Shown: positions 8,833 to 16,571 of the stretch, piece after piece | Layout of the letters: each line of letters opens with the position of its first letter | Numbering within the stretch: position 1 is the stretch's first letter | Source: JBKJML01 sp046596415 | GTDB lineage: Bacteria > Actinomycetota > Thermoleophilia > Gaiellales > Gaiellaceae | NCBI GenBank assembly: GCA_046596415.1 | Contig: JBKJML010000185.1 | Span: forward strand, 1-23,598 | Direction: 5' to 3' | DNA length: 23,598 nucleotides | Position numbers and translations under genes: made by a program | Notes under the pieces: generated by a model | What the model saw: the letters and a program-made list of their open reading frames with translations, nothing else | What the model was told of the DNA's origin: nothing | The model's database searches: none

Positions 8833-11391
8833 CTATTCGTACTGGAGTGCTTCGAGCGGGTCGAGCCTCGCGGCGCGCCGTGCGGGGAAGATCGCGGCGA
8901 GCATGCCGACGACTACCGTCGCACCGGCGAACACGACGATCTGCGTGGTGGGCAGCGAGAACTCGATGAACTCCACCCGGGCAACGAGCAAGCCGCCCAG
9001 GACGACCCCGAGCGAGATCCCGAGCACACCGCCGATCGCCGCCGTGATGATGCTCTCGAAGCGGATCATCCGCCGCGTCTGCCGACGGGTCATCCCCACC
9101 GCGCGCAGCATCCCGATCTCGCGCGTCCGCTCGAACACGGTCAACACGAGCGTGTTGACGATCCCGAACAGGCTGACGACGACGGACAGCGCCAGCAGCA
9201 CGTAGAGAACGTTCAGGATCGACTTCAACGGCCCGATCTGGTTCTCGACGAACTGCTCCCGGGTTGCGCTCTTCGCGTTCGGGAAGTCGCCGAGCGCCGC
9301 TTCGAGCCTCGCCGTGTTCTCCGGCGTCACGCCGCCCTCCATGAGCACGAACGAGTAGATGTTCTTCGGGTGCTCGTACTCGGCGTCGAACCGCTCGGTC
9401 GAAAAAGTGACCGGGCCGAACGGCGATCCGCCCGACGGAGGCTCGAAGACGCCCTGCACGCGCAAGTCGAGCTTGGCCCCTGATGCGGTTATCAGCTCGA
9501 CCGGCGAGCCGATCGAGAGCGAGTGATCCTCGGCGTAACCCTTGTCCACGAAGGCTCCGTCGCGGCCGAGGCTGCCCAGTACCGCCTGGGAGCCCTGCAC
9601 CCAGTCGAGGGTGAGGACCTTCGCCGCCTCGTCGTCGACGGCGGTGATGAACTCCGTCTGGCCGAAGATGCGGGCCTCGCCCGCGCGGGTGCTGCCGACG
9701 GCGAGCACGCCGGGCGCCTTCGCAGCGGCCGCCGCAGCGCTCGTCGGGATCGGCGAGAAGTTGTTCTGCGCGGTGATCGCGTAGTCGCCGGTGAAGATGT
9801 CGTTCACCGCCCCTTCGAAGGTGGCGGTGATGCCCTTCGCCAGCACGGCGACGAGCGTGACGAGCGCCAGCCCGATCATCAGCGCCGCCGCGGTGGAGGC
9901 GGTGCGCTGCGGGTTGCGCCGAGCGTTGTCACGGGCAAGCGTCCCCGCCGCGCCGCCGATGCGCGAGGCCGGCCAGCCGAGCACCATCGCGAGCGGTCGG
10001 ACGAGCCGCGCCGAGAACATCGCAACCCCGACGAAGATGAGCAGCGCGCCGATCCCCATCCAGAGGAGCACCTGGGTCGTGCCGAGATCGCTACCGAACA
10101 GACCGAAGGCAAGCGCCGCGAAGCCGAGCGCGATGATCGCGAGCGAGCCGAGTGTGCGGAAGCGCGCGAAGCGCGACTCGGGCAACGTCGCTCCCTCCCG
10201 GACGGCGGCGATGGGCGGCACGCGCGTCGCCCTGATCGCCGGCCGAAGGCTGGCGAAGAGCGTCACGAGAATGCCGACGAGGAGCGACACGACGACCGTC
10301 CGCAGCTCGAACACAAGCCCGTTGTTCGGGAGCGTGAAGCCGATCGTCCCGAACAGCTTGAACAGCCCCTTGGCGAGCAGTAGGCCGAGGACGAGACCGG
10401 CGAGCGAGGCCACGATCCCGATGACGAGCGCCTCGACGACGATCGACCAGAGCACCTGACGGCGGGAGCCGCCGAGCGTTCGGATCGTCGCGAACTCACG
10501 CGTTCGCTGCGCGATCGTGATCGAAAGCGAGTTCGCGATCACGAAGCTGCCGACGAAGAGCGCGATGCCGGCGAACGCCAGCAGGAAGCCCTGCAGGAAG
10601 GTGATGAACTCGTCCGTGTCGGCGGCGTCGTCGGCCACTTGCTCGGAGGCGAGCCTGACCTGTGTGCCTTTCGGGAGCGCTGCGGTGACCGACTTGACGA
10701 GGGCGGCGTCGGTCGTGCCGGCCGAGGCGGCGATCGCGATCTCGTCGAGCTCGCCCTCCTTCCCGAACAGCCGCTGCGCGGTCGCCAGGTCGAAGCCGGC
10801 GAGCGTAGCGCCGCCGATCGTCCCGACAGAGCCGAAGCTGACGAGCCCGGAGATACGCAGACGCTCCACGGGGCCCTCCGCCTGAACGCCGATCGAACCG
10901 CCGACCGCGAGCTTCTTCTTGGACGCCGTGGACTTGTCGATCACGACCTCGTTCGCTGTCGGCCAGGCGCCCTCGACAAGCGTCAGCGGGTTGAACGGCG
11001 AAGCGCTGTCCGCGATCGAGAAGCCGAGGTTCGGAGCGCCACCGAAGACGATCGCCTTGCCGTTCTCGTCGATGAGTTGCGTCGACTCGCTGTCGACGGC
11101 GCCCTCGGCCGCAGCGACGCCTTCGACACCGCGCACTGTCTCGAGCACCGACTCCGGGAAGGCCGGCGCGGATGCCCCGCTACCGTCGGAGAGGTCGAAG
11201 GCGGCCTTGCCGCTGACGACGGCGGTTGACCCCTTGCGGACGTCGGTGAAGATCGAATCGAACGCCTGGTCGATCGAGTCGGTGAGGACAAAGGTGCCGC
11301 TGACCATCGCGACGCCGAGCACGATCGCGAACGCGGTGAGCGCGGTACGAAGCTTGCGACCGAGCAACCCCTTGAGCGCGAACGAGATCAT
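8833..11391 (-). CDS. ABC transporter permease, FtsX/MacB-like double-domain
   Basis: Membrane subunit of 852 residues with the duplicated architecture common in actinobacterial export systems. It has an N-terminal helix (about 14-36) and a MacB-type extracytoplasmic domain, then a first FtsX helix bundle (about 265-400) with ANSLSITIAQRTREFATIRTLG split across its coupling region. Two further helices (about 410-470), a second extracytoplasmic domain and a C-terminal FtsX bundle (about 730-845) with VFERTREIGMLRAVGMTRRQ follow. It ends LDPLEALQYE, the usual terminus. ATG 11391 overlaps the stop of the ATPase gene as ATGA, so the two are translationally coupled. Likely substrates for such pairs are lipoproteins, lipids or peptides; nothing here decides. 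No membrane-fusion subunit is present. Confidence 0.93.
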   Translation of the reverse strand: MISFALKGLLGRKLRTALTAFAIVLGVAMVSGTFVLTDSIDQAFDSIFTDVRKGSTAVVSGKAAFDLSDGSGASAPAFPESVLETVRGVEGVAAAEGAVDSESTQLIDENGKAIVFGGAPNLGFSIADSASPFNPLTLVEGAWPTANEVVIDKSTASKKKLAVGGSIGVQAEGPVERLRISGLVSFGSVGTIGGATLAGFDLATAQRLFGKEGELDEIAIAASAGTTDAALVKSVTAALPKGTQVRLASEQVADDAADTDEFITFLQGFLLAFAGIALFVGSFVIANSLSITIAQRTREFATIRTLGGSRRQVLWSIVVEALVIGIVASLAGLVLGLLLAKGLFKLFGTIGFTLPNNGLVFELRTVVVSLLVGILVTLFASLRPAIRATRVPPIAAVREGATLPESRFARFRTLGSLAIIALGFAALAFGLFGSDLGTTQVLLWMGIGALLIFVGVAMFSARLVRPLAMVLGWPASRIGGAAGTLARDNARRNPQRTASTAAALMIGLALVTLVAVLAKGITATFEGAVNDIFTGDYAITAQNNFSPIPTSAAAAAAKAPGVLAVGSTRAGEARIFGQTEFITAVDDEAAKVLTLDWVQGSQAVLGSLGRDGAFVDKGYAEDHSLSIGSPVELITASGAKLDLRVQGVFEPPSGGSPFGPVTFSTERFDAEYEHPKNIYSFVLMEGGVTPENTARLEAALGDFPNAKSATREQFVENQIGPLKSILNVLYVLLALSVVVSLFGIVNTLVLTVFERTREIGMLRAVGMTRRQTRRMIRFESIITAAIGGVLGISLGVVLGGLLVARVEFIEFSLPTTQIVVFAGATVVVGMLAAIFPARRAARLDPLEALQYE

Positions 11392-12131
11392 GCGGTGGTC
11401 AGGCCGCTGATCGCGGCGAGGATTTCGCCCTGGCTCGAGCGCGGCATGTCCTTGACGATCAGGCCGTCGGCGAGGAACAGCACCCGGTCGGCGATCGCGG
11501 CGGCGCGAGCGTCGTGTGTGACCATCACCGTCGTCTGCCCGTAATCCTCAACGGACGCACGCAGCAGTTCGAGGATCTCACCGCTCGTGGTCGAGTCGAG
11601 ATTGCCGGTCGGCTCGTCTGCGAAGACCACGGTCGGTTGCGAAACGAGCGCCCGGGCGATCGCAACGCGCTGCTGCTGGCCACCGGAGAGCTCGGCGGGC
11701 CGGTGCGAGAGGCGGTCGGCGAGGCCAACCTTGCCGACGAGGTCAGCGAAGAAAGCGGGCTCGGGCGTCGAGCCGGCGATCGAGAGCGGCAGGACAACGT
11801 TCTCCTCCGCGGTCAGCATCGGCAACAGGTTGAAGAACTGGAAGACGAACCCGATGTGGGTGCGCCTAAGCCTCGTCAGGTCGCTGTCCTTCAGCGTCGT
11901 GATCTCGGTGCCGGCGATCGAGACGGTGCCGGTGGTCGGCTTGTCGAGCCCCGCCAGGATGTGCATGAGCGTCGACTTGCCGGAGCCGGACGGCCCCATG
12001 ATGGCGGTGAGCTTGCCCTTGCCGATCTCGAGCGAGACGCCGCGGAGGGCGTCGACCGCCGTGTCGCCGGAGCCGAAGCGCCGCGTGATGTCGTGTGCGG
12101 CGACGACCGCCGCGTCCGATCCGTTCTCCAT
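11388..12131 (-). CDS. ABC transporter ATP-binding protein, LolD/MacB type
   Basis: Cytosolic ATPase of 247 residues driving the FtsX-like permease encoded next. Walker A is GPSGSGKST (46-54), the Q-loop glutamine is Q98 in GFVFQFFNLLP, the signature is LSGGQQQRVAIARAL (148 onward), Walker B is VVFADEPTGNLD with catalytic E173, and the switch histidine is H206 in TVMVTHD. The FQFFNLLPMLTAEENV and ADEPTGNLD phrases are characteristic of the LolD/MacB/FtsE subgroup. ATG 12131 is preceded by GGAGGG. The open frame extends further upstream, but that part overlaps the neighbouring oxidoreductase gene in another frame and looks non-coding. It lies 44 bases downstream of the polyamine operon's last gene on the same strand, so read-through is possible; no clear promoter was found in the gap. 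Confidence 0.95.
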   Translation of the reverse strand: MENGSDAAVVAAHDITRRFGSGDTAVDALRGVSLEIGKGKLTAIMGPSGSGKSTLMHILAGLDKPTTGTVSIAGTEITTLKDSDLTRLRRTHIGFVFQFFNLLPMLTAEENVVLPLSIAGSTPEPAFFADLVGKVGLADRLSHRPAELSGGQQQRVAIARALVSQPTVVFADEPTGNLDSTTSGEILELLRASVEDYGQTTVMVTHDARAAAIADRVLFLADGLIVKDMPRSSQGEILAAISGLTTA

Positions 12132-12175
12132 GAGCCCTCCGTCGCTTGTCCCGGTGTCCTCCCGCAAGTAATACC

Positions 12176-13546
12176 TCAGCGTGTGCCGAGGCGCAGCCCG
12201 AGCAGCGAGGGCAGCGCCGCGACGCCGCGGGCGAGCAGCGGCCCGCGGCGGCCGAGCTCTTCCGCCTCCTCGCAGCGCAGGATCGCGCCGCGGACGAGGC
12301 CGCCGCCGAGTGCCCGCAGCGGCTCGGGCGGCAGCGTTGCCGTGCGGCGGCGGACGAGCGGGAGCGAGCTCCAGCGGTCGTCGAGCGAGAGCGTGAGCGA
12401 GGCGAGCACCTGACCGCCGAGCCAGCTTGGGCCGACACCGTTCCCGGAGTAGCCGGCGCCGTAGTGGATACGCGTGCCTGAAACGGTGCCGAAGAAGGGC
12501 AGGTGGTCGGCCGACACGTCGATCGGGCCGCCCCAGGCGTGGGTGATCTTCGCCGAAGCGAGCGCCGGCAGCAGGCGGCGCAGCCCCTGCTCGGCGCGGG
12601 CGATCGAGGGCGCGTCCTCGTAGAAGCGGGCGTCGATCCTGCCCCCGCGGCCGATCGGCCCGGAGCCGCTCCCCAGCAGCACCCGACCGTCCGGCGTGGT
12701 GCGGAAATAGTGCAGGAACATGCGTGCGTCGACGATTGCCTCGCCGCCGGTCCACCCGACCTCGGCGAGCAACTCGGGCACAGGCTCGGTCAGGACGACG
12801 TAGCTGCCGAACACGGCGAGCCGACGCGAGACCGGGCGCCAGCCCGCGATCCAGGCGTTCGTGGCGACGACGACCTCGGGGGCGTGGACGCTGCCGCGAG
12901 GCGTGCGGACGACGCCGTCGCTGATGCCGGTCGCCGGCGTGCCCTCGTGGAGCGAGACGCCGAGCGCGAGCGCCCGTCGGCGCAGGGCGCGCACCAGGCG
13001 CATCGGCTGCACGGTGGCGCCGTCACGGTAGAGGACGCCGCCGCGGTAGACCGGTGAGGTGCAACGCGCCTGCACCTCGGCCGGGGTGAGTGGCATCGCT
13101 TCCTCGGGCACGCCGAGCTCGCGGGCGACCGCGACGGCCCGCTCGACCGATGCGTCTTGCGCCGGCGCCGCCGAGACCTTCAACAGGCCGCTCTCGCGCA
13201 GCCAGACGTCCTCGTCCAGCGCCCGCACCGCCGGGATCGCACCGTCTGCGGCGCGTGCGACCTCGAGCGCCCCATCCGCACCGACGAGCTCACGCAGCCG
13301 GGGAAGCGACGACCAGTAGCCGTGGAGGAAGCCGCCGTTCCGCCCGCTCGGGCCGATCCCCGAGCGCTCTGCCTCGACGAGCACGATGCGGAGCGCCGGG
13401 TCGCGCTCGTGGAGGGCGATTGCCGTCCAGAGGCCGGTTAGGCCACCGCCGACGATCGCCACGTCCGCGGCGGCGGCGCCCTCGAGCGGCGGCGCCGCCT
13501 CGTCGAGCGGCGCCTCCTCGTGCCAGTAAGGGGTGCCGGCGGCTAC
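12176..13546 (-). CDS. DAO-family FAD-dependent oxidoreductase (amine/amino acid oxidase type), start codon unresolved
   Basis: Flavoprotein of about 456 residues that probably oxidises an amine or amino acid with FAD, like gamma-glutamylputrescine oxidase or glycine/D-amino acid oxidases. The ADP-binding loop is VAIVGGGLTGLWTA; SGIGPSGRNGGFLHGYWSSL and the late FAD motif HYGAGYSGNGVGPSWLGGQ are typical of the family. The usual pre-Rossmann segment, TPYWHEEAPLDEAAPPLEG, is present and in frame. However, no ATG, GTG or TTG lies between the upstream aminotransferase stop and this segment. The coordinate given uses the GTA codon that overlaps that stop as GTAG. Alternatives are GTG 13462, which would delete the conserved segment, and ATG 13738, deep inside the aminotransferase gene with an arginine-rich shadow-like translation. 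Last gene of the polyamine operon. Confidence 0.85.
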   Translation of the reverse strand, partial: VAAGTPYWHEEAPLDEAAPPLEGAAAADVAIVGGGLTGLWTAIALHERDPALRIVLVEAERSGIGPSGRNGGFLHGYWSSLPRLRELVGADGALEVARAADGAIPAVRALDEDVWLRESGLLKVSAAPAQDASVERAVAVARELGVPEEAMPLTPAEVQARCTSPVYRGGVLYRDGATVQPMRLVRALRRRALALGVSLHEGTPATGISDGVVRTPRGSVHAPEVVVATNAWIAGWRPVSRRLAVFGSYVVLTEPVPELLAEVGWTGGEAIVDARMFLHYFRTTPDGRVLLGSGSGPIGRGGRIDARFYEDAPSIARAEQGLRRLLPALASAKITHAWGGPIDVSADHLPFFGTVSGTRIHYGAGYSGNGVGPSWLGGQVLASLTLSLDDRWSSLPLVRRRTATLPPEPLRALGGGLVRGAILRCEEAEELGRRGPLLARGVAALPSLLGLRLGTR

Positions 13547-14919
13547 GCCCGCCCCATCAGCACGCCGGCCTCGGTCAGCACGTCGCCGAGCGTCCCCGCG
13601 ATCCGGTCGAACTCCTCCTGACCGGCGATCAGCGGCGGCGAGATCTGGATCACCGGGTCGCCGCGGTCGTCGGCCCGGCAGATGAGGCCACGCTCCCAGA
13701 GGGCACCGGAGAGGAACCCGCGGAGCAGCGTCTCGCACTCGTCGTCCGAGAACGTCTCGCGCGTCTCCTTGTCCTTGACGAGCTCGATCGCGTAGAAGAA
13801 GCCGGTCCCGCGCACGTCGCCGACGATTGGCAGGTCGAGCAGCTGCTCGAGCGTCTTGCGGAACGTCTCGCCTGTCTCCGCGACGTGCTCGACGATCCGC
13901 TCACGCTTCATGATCTCGATGTTCTTCAGCGCGATCGCCGCCATCACGGGATGACCGCCGAACGTGATCCCGTGCAGGAACGACGCCTTCGACGCGAGGA
14001 ACGGCTCCATCACCCTGTCGCTCGCGATCACGGCTCCGATCGCCGCGTAGGCCGACGACAGGCCTTTCGCGGACGTGATCAGGTCGGGCCGGATGTCGTA
14101 CTTGATCGAGCCGAACCACTCGCCGGTGCGCCCGAAGCCGGTGATCACCTCGTCGGCGCAGAGCAGGATCCCGTAGCGGTCGCAGAGCGCGCGCACGCCC
14201 TGGAAGTAGCCGGCGGGCGGCGTGAACGAGCCGCCGGCGTTCTGCACGGGCTCCATCACGACCACCGCAACCGTCTCCGGGCCGGCCGCCTCGATCGTCT
14301 GCTCGAGGTCATCGAGGAGGTAAGCGGTGAACTGCTCCTCCGTCTCCGCCGCGGGGCGGTGGTAGCGGTTCGTGTTCCGCACGTGCAGCGTGTCGGGCAC
14401 GAGCGGTTCGTACGCGTTCTTCAACGCCGCGATCCCGTTGATCGAGAGCGCGCCCATTGTGGTGCCGTGGTAGGCGGTGCGCCTCGCGATCGCCTTCCAG
14501 CGCCGCTCGCCGCGGGCGGAGTGGTACTGGCGCGCGAGCTTCCACGCAGTCTCGACCGCCTCCGAGCCGCCCGAGACGAAGAAGACCCGATTCAGGTCGC
14601 CCGGCGCGAGGGACGCAACCTCGTGGGCGAGCTCGATCGCCCGCGGGTGCGCATACGACCAGTTGGTGTAGAACGGCAGCTCCTTCATCTGCTCGTGCGC
14701 CGCGCGACCCACCTCGTCGCCGTAGGAGTAGCCGATCTGAACGGCGAAGAGACCGGCCAGAGCGTCGAGGTAGCGGTTCCCCTTCGAATCCTCGAGGTAG
14801 CAGCCGTCGCCGCGGACGATGATCGGCACGTCGACGTCCTGGTAGCCACCCATGCGGGTGAAGTGCAGCCAGAGGTGGTCGCGGGCTGCCTGCTGGAGGT
14901 CGATCGGGGCGGTCGTCAT
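13543..14919 (-). CDS. Class III omega-aminotransferase, probable putrescine (diamine) transaminase
   Basis: PLP enzyme of 458 residues, fold type I, likely moving the amino group of putrescine or a similar diamine to pyruvate or another keto acid to give an aminoaldehyde. GLFAVQIGYSYGDEV and ELPFYTNWSYAHPRAIELA are typical of omega-amine transaminases. SGGSEAVETAWKLAR (116-130) binds the cofactor phosphate. D256 in CADEVITGFGRTG pairs with the pyridine nitrogen. The Schiff-base lysine is K285 in TSAKGLSSAY. ATG 14919 overlaps the PotC-like stop as ATGA and has an AAGGGAG ribosome site. Position between a polyamine transporter and an oxidoreductase, with a PatD-type dehydrogenase first in the operon, supports the diamine role. 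Beta-alanine or taurine transaminases cannot be excluded from motifs alone. Confidence 0.92.
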   Translation of the reverse strand: MTTAPIDLQQAARDHLWLHFTRMGGYQDVDVPIIVRGDGCYLEDSKGNRYLDALAGLFAVQIGYSYGDEVGRAAHEQMKELPFYTNWSYAHPRAIELAHEVASLAPGDLNRVFFVSGGSEAVETAWKLARQYHSARGERRWKAIARRTAYHGTTMGALSINGIAALKNAYEPLVPDTLHVRNTNRYHRPAAETEEQFTAYLLDDLEQTIEAAGPETVAVVVMEPVQNAGGSFTPPAGYFQGVRALCDRYGILLCADEVITGFGRTGEWFGSIKYDIRPDLITSAKGLSSAYAAIGAVIASDRVMEPFLASKASFLHGITFGGHPVMAAIALKNIEIMKRERIVEHVAETGETFRKTLEQLLDLPIVGDVRGTGFFYAIELVKDKETRETFSDDECETLLRGFLSGALWERGLICRADDRGDPVIQISPPLIAGQEEFDRIAGTLGDVLTEAGVLMGRA

Positions 14920-15710
14920 ACGGCTCCCTTCGCGGTGCGGCGGTTCTGGACGAGGGTCAGGGCGAGCATCCCGCCGGCGGCGACGAGGAAGATCATCGTC
15001 CCGATCACGTTCACCTGCGGGGGCACGCCGACGCGCGCGGCGCCCCACACATACAGCGGGAACGTCACGGTGGCACCGGCGTTGAAGAGGGTGATCACGA
15101 AGTCGTCGATCGAGAGCGCGAACGCGAGCAGCGCGCCGGCGGCGATCCCGGGAGCGATCAACGGCAGCGTCACGCGACCGAACGTCTGAAGCGGGGTCGC
15201 GCCGAGGTCCATCGCCGCCTCCTCGAGGTGCCGGTCGAAGCCGATGAGGCGCGCCTTGACGGTGACGACGACGAACGAGATGTCGAAGGCGACGTGGGCG
15301 ATGAAGATCGTCCAGAAGCCGGTCGAGACGCCGAGGTTGAGGAAGAGCGTCAGGAGCGATGCGCCCATCACGATCTCGGGCGTCGTCATCGGCATGAAGA
15401 TCAGCAGGTTCGCGAGCCCCCGCCCCCGGAAGCCGTAGCGCACGAGTGCGAGCGCGACGAGCGTGCCGAGCACGGTGGCGACGACCGAGGCCAGGGCGGC
15501 GATCTGAATGCTCACCGTGATCGCCTCGCGCAGGCCCGGCGGCCCGAACGGGTCGAGCCAGTGGTCGAGCGTGAAGCCCTCCCAGGTGTAGTTGAAGCGT
15601 CCGACCGGGTCGTTGAAGGAGAAGAAGACGACGACCGCGATCGGCAGGAGCAGGTAGGCGAACGCGAGCAGCGCGTAGAGCGTCAGGAAGCGCCCGTGCA
15701 GGAACCTCAC
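14916..15710 (-). CDS. potC: Polyamine ABC transporter permease, PotC-like
   Basis: Inner-membrane permease of 264 residues, normal for PotC. About six hydrophobic segments are seen, beginning LYALLAFAYLLLPIAVVVFF after the start. It carries a canonical cytoplasmic coupling motif, EAAMDLGATPLQTFGRVTLP (E164, A165, A166, G170), which docks on the ATPase. FMPMTTPEIVMGASLLTLF and FALSIDDFVITLF are typical of the spermidine/putrescine type. The start is GTG 15710, overlapping the PotB-like stop as GTGA, with GGAG eight bases upstream. A longer open frame upstream is a shadow of the neighbouring permease gene. The pairing with a PotB-like partner gives a heterodimeric channel. Confidence 0.93.
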   Translation of the reverse strand: MRFLHGRFLTLYALLAFAYLLLPIAVVVFFSFNDPVGRFNYTWEGFTLDHWLDPFGPPGLREAITVSIQIAALASVVATVLGTLVALALVRYGFRGRGLANLLIFMPMTTPEIVMGASLLTLFLNLGVSTGFWTIFIAHVAFDISFVVVTVKARLIGFDRHLEEAAMDLGATPLQTFGRVTLPLIAPGIAAGALLAFALSIDDFVITLFNAGATVTFPLYVWGAARVGVPPQVNVIGTMIFLVAAGGMLALTLVQNRRTAKGAV

Positions 15711-16561
15711 GTCAGCCGCTCCGTCCCGAGCGCCCTGGTGTAGGCGGCCACGGCGACGAGGATCGCCGCCATCAGGACGAACGAGAGCGCCGCCGCCTGC
15801 CCGTAGTCGGTGATGACGAGGAACTTCGACTGGATCACGTTCCCGATCATCGCCTCGCGCGGCGTGCCGAGGAGCTGTGCGTTCACGAAGTCGCCGGCGG
15901 CCGGGATGAACGTCAGCATCGTGCCCGCGAAGACGCCCGGCAGCGAGAGCGGCAGCGTGACGCGGAGGAACGCCTGGAAGCGGCTCGCGTAGAGATCCTC
16001 GGCCGCCTCGATCAGCCGCCCGTCGATCTGCTCGAGTGACGCGTAGAGCGGCAGCGCCATGAACGGCAGGAAGTTGTAGGTGATGCCCGCGACGACCGCG
16101 ACCGAGGTGGCGAGCAGGCGGTCGCCGTCGCCGAGGACGCCGATCGTCTGGAAGAAGCTCACGACGGCGCCGTCGTCGGCGAGGATCGTCTGCCAGGCGA
16201 GTGTCCGGATCAGATAGGTGACGAAGAACGGCGCGATCACGAGCAGGAGGAGCAGGCTCTTCCAGCGGCCGCCACGGAACGCGATCCAGTAGACGAGCGG
16301 GTAGCTGATCGCGAACGCCGCCACGGTCGCGATCCCGGCGTAGAGGAGCGAGCGCACGAACTGCTCGTGGTAGGCCGAGATCGCCTCGGAGTAGTTCGAC
16401 CACGCCCAGGTGAAGGCGTAGCCGACGTCGACCGACCCGGTCTGGAGCGAGGTGTGCGCCAGGTAGTAGGTCGGAACGACGAAGAAGAGCGCGAGAAACG
16501 CCGCCGCCGGCGCGAGCAGAAGGTACGGGACGAGCCCGCGATGCCGGTGCAGAAACGACAC
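15707..16561 (-). CDS. potB: Polyamine ABC transporter permease, PotB-like
   Basis: Inner-membrane permease of 284 residues, the partner of the PotC-like subunit. The first helix, YLLLAPAAAFLALFFVVPTY, is followed by an extracytoplasmic loop and further helices, including FAISYPLVYWIAF and APFFVTYLIRTLAWQ. The coupling motif EAAEDLYASRFQAFLRVTLP (E185-A187) has tyrosine at 191 where glycine is usual; the PotC-like partner keeps the glycine. AGDFVNAQLLGTPREAMIGN matches the PotB signature region. The start is GTG 16561, ten bases after the PotD-like stop, with only a weak CGAG upstream, so expression probably depends on translation of the preceding gene. The assignment to the polyamine group rests on the motifs and on the operon. 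Confidence 0.92.
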   Translation of the reverse strand: MSFLHRHRGLVPYLLLAPAAAFLALFFVVPTYYLAHTSLQTGSVDVGYAFTWAWSNYSEAISAYHEQFVRSLLYAGIATVAAFAISYPLVYWIAFRGGRWKSLLLLLVIAPFFVTYLIRTLAWQTILADDGAVVSFFQTIGVLGDGDRLLATSVAVVAGITYNFLPFMALPLYASLEQIDGRLIEAAEDLYASRFQAFLRVTLPLSLPGVFAGTMLTFIPAAGDFVNAQLLGTPREAMIGNVIQSKFLVITDYGQAAALSFVLMAAILVAVAAYTRALGTERLT

Positions 16562-16571
16562 GACGACTCGA

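Noticed and set aside
12132..12755. Longer N-terminus for the LolD/MacB-type ATPase
   Set aside because: The upstream frame lies inside the FAD oxidoreductase gene in another frame; ATG 12131 with GGAGGG gives the normal family length.
13547..13738. ATG 13738 as start of the FAD oxidoreductase
   Set aside because: It would overlap the aminotransferase by nearly 200 bases with an Arg/Pro-rich sequence that looks like frame shadow and has no family match.
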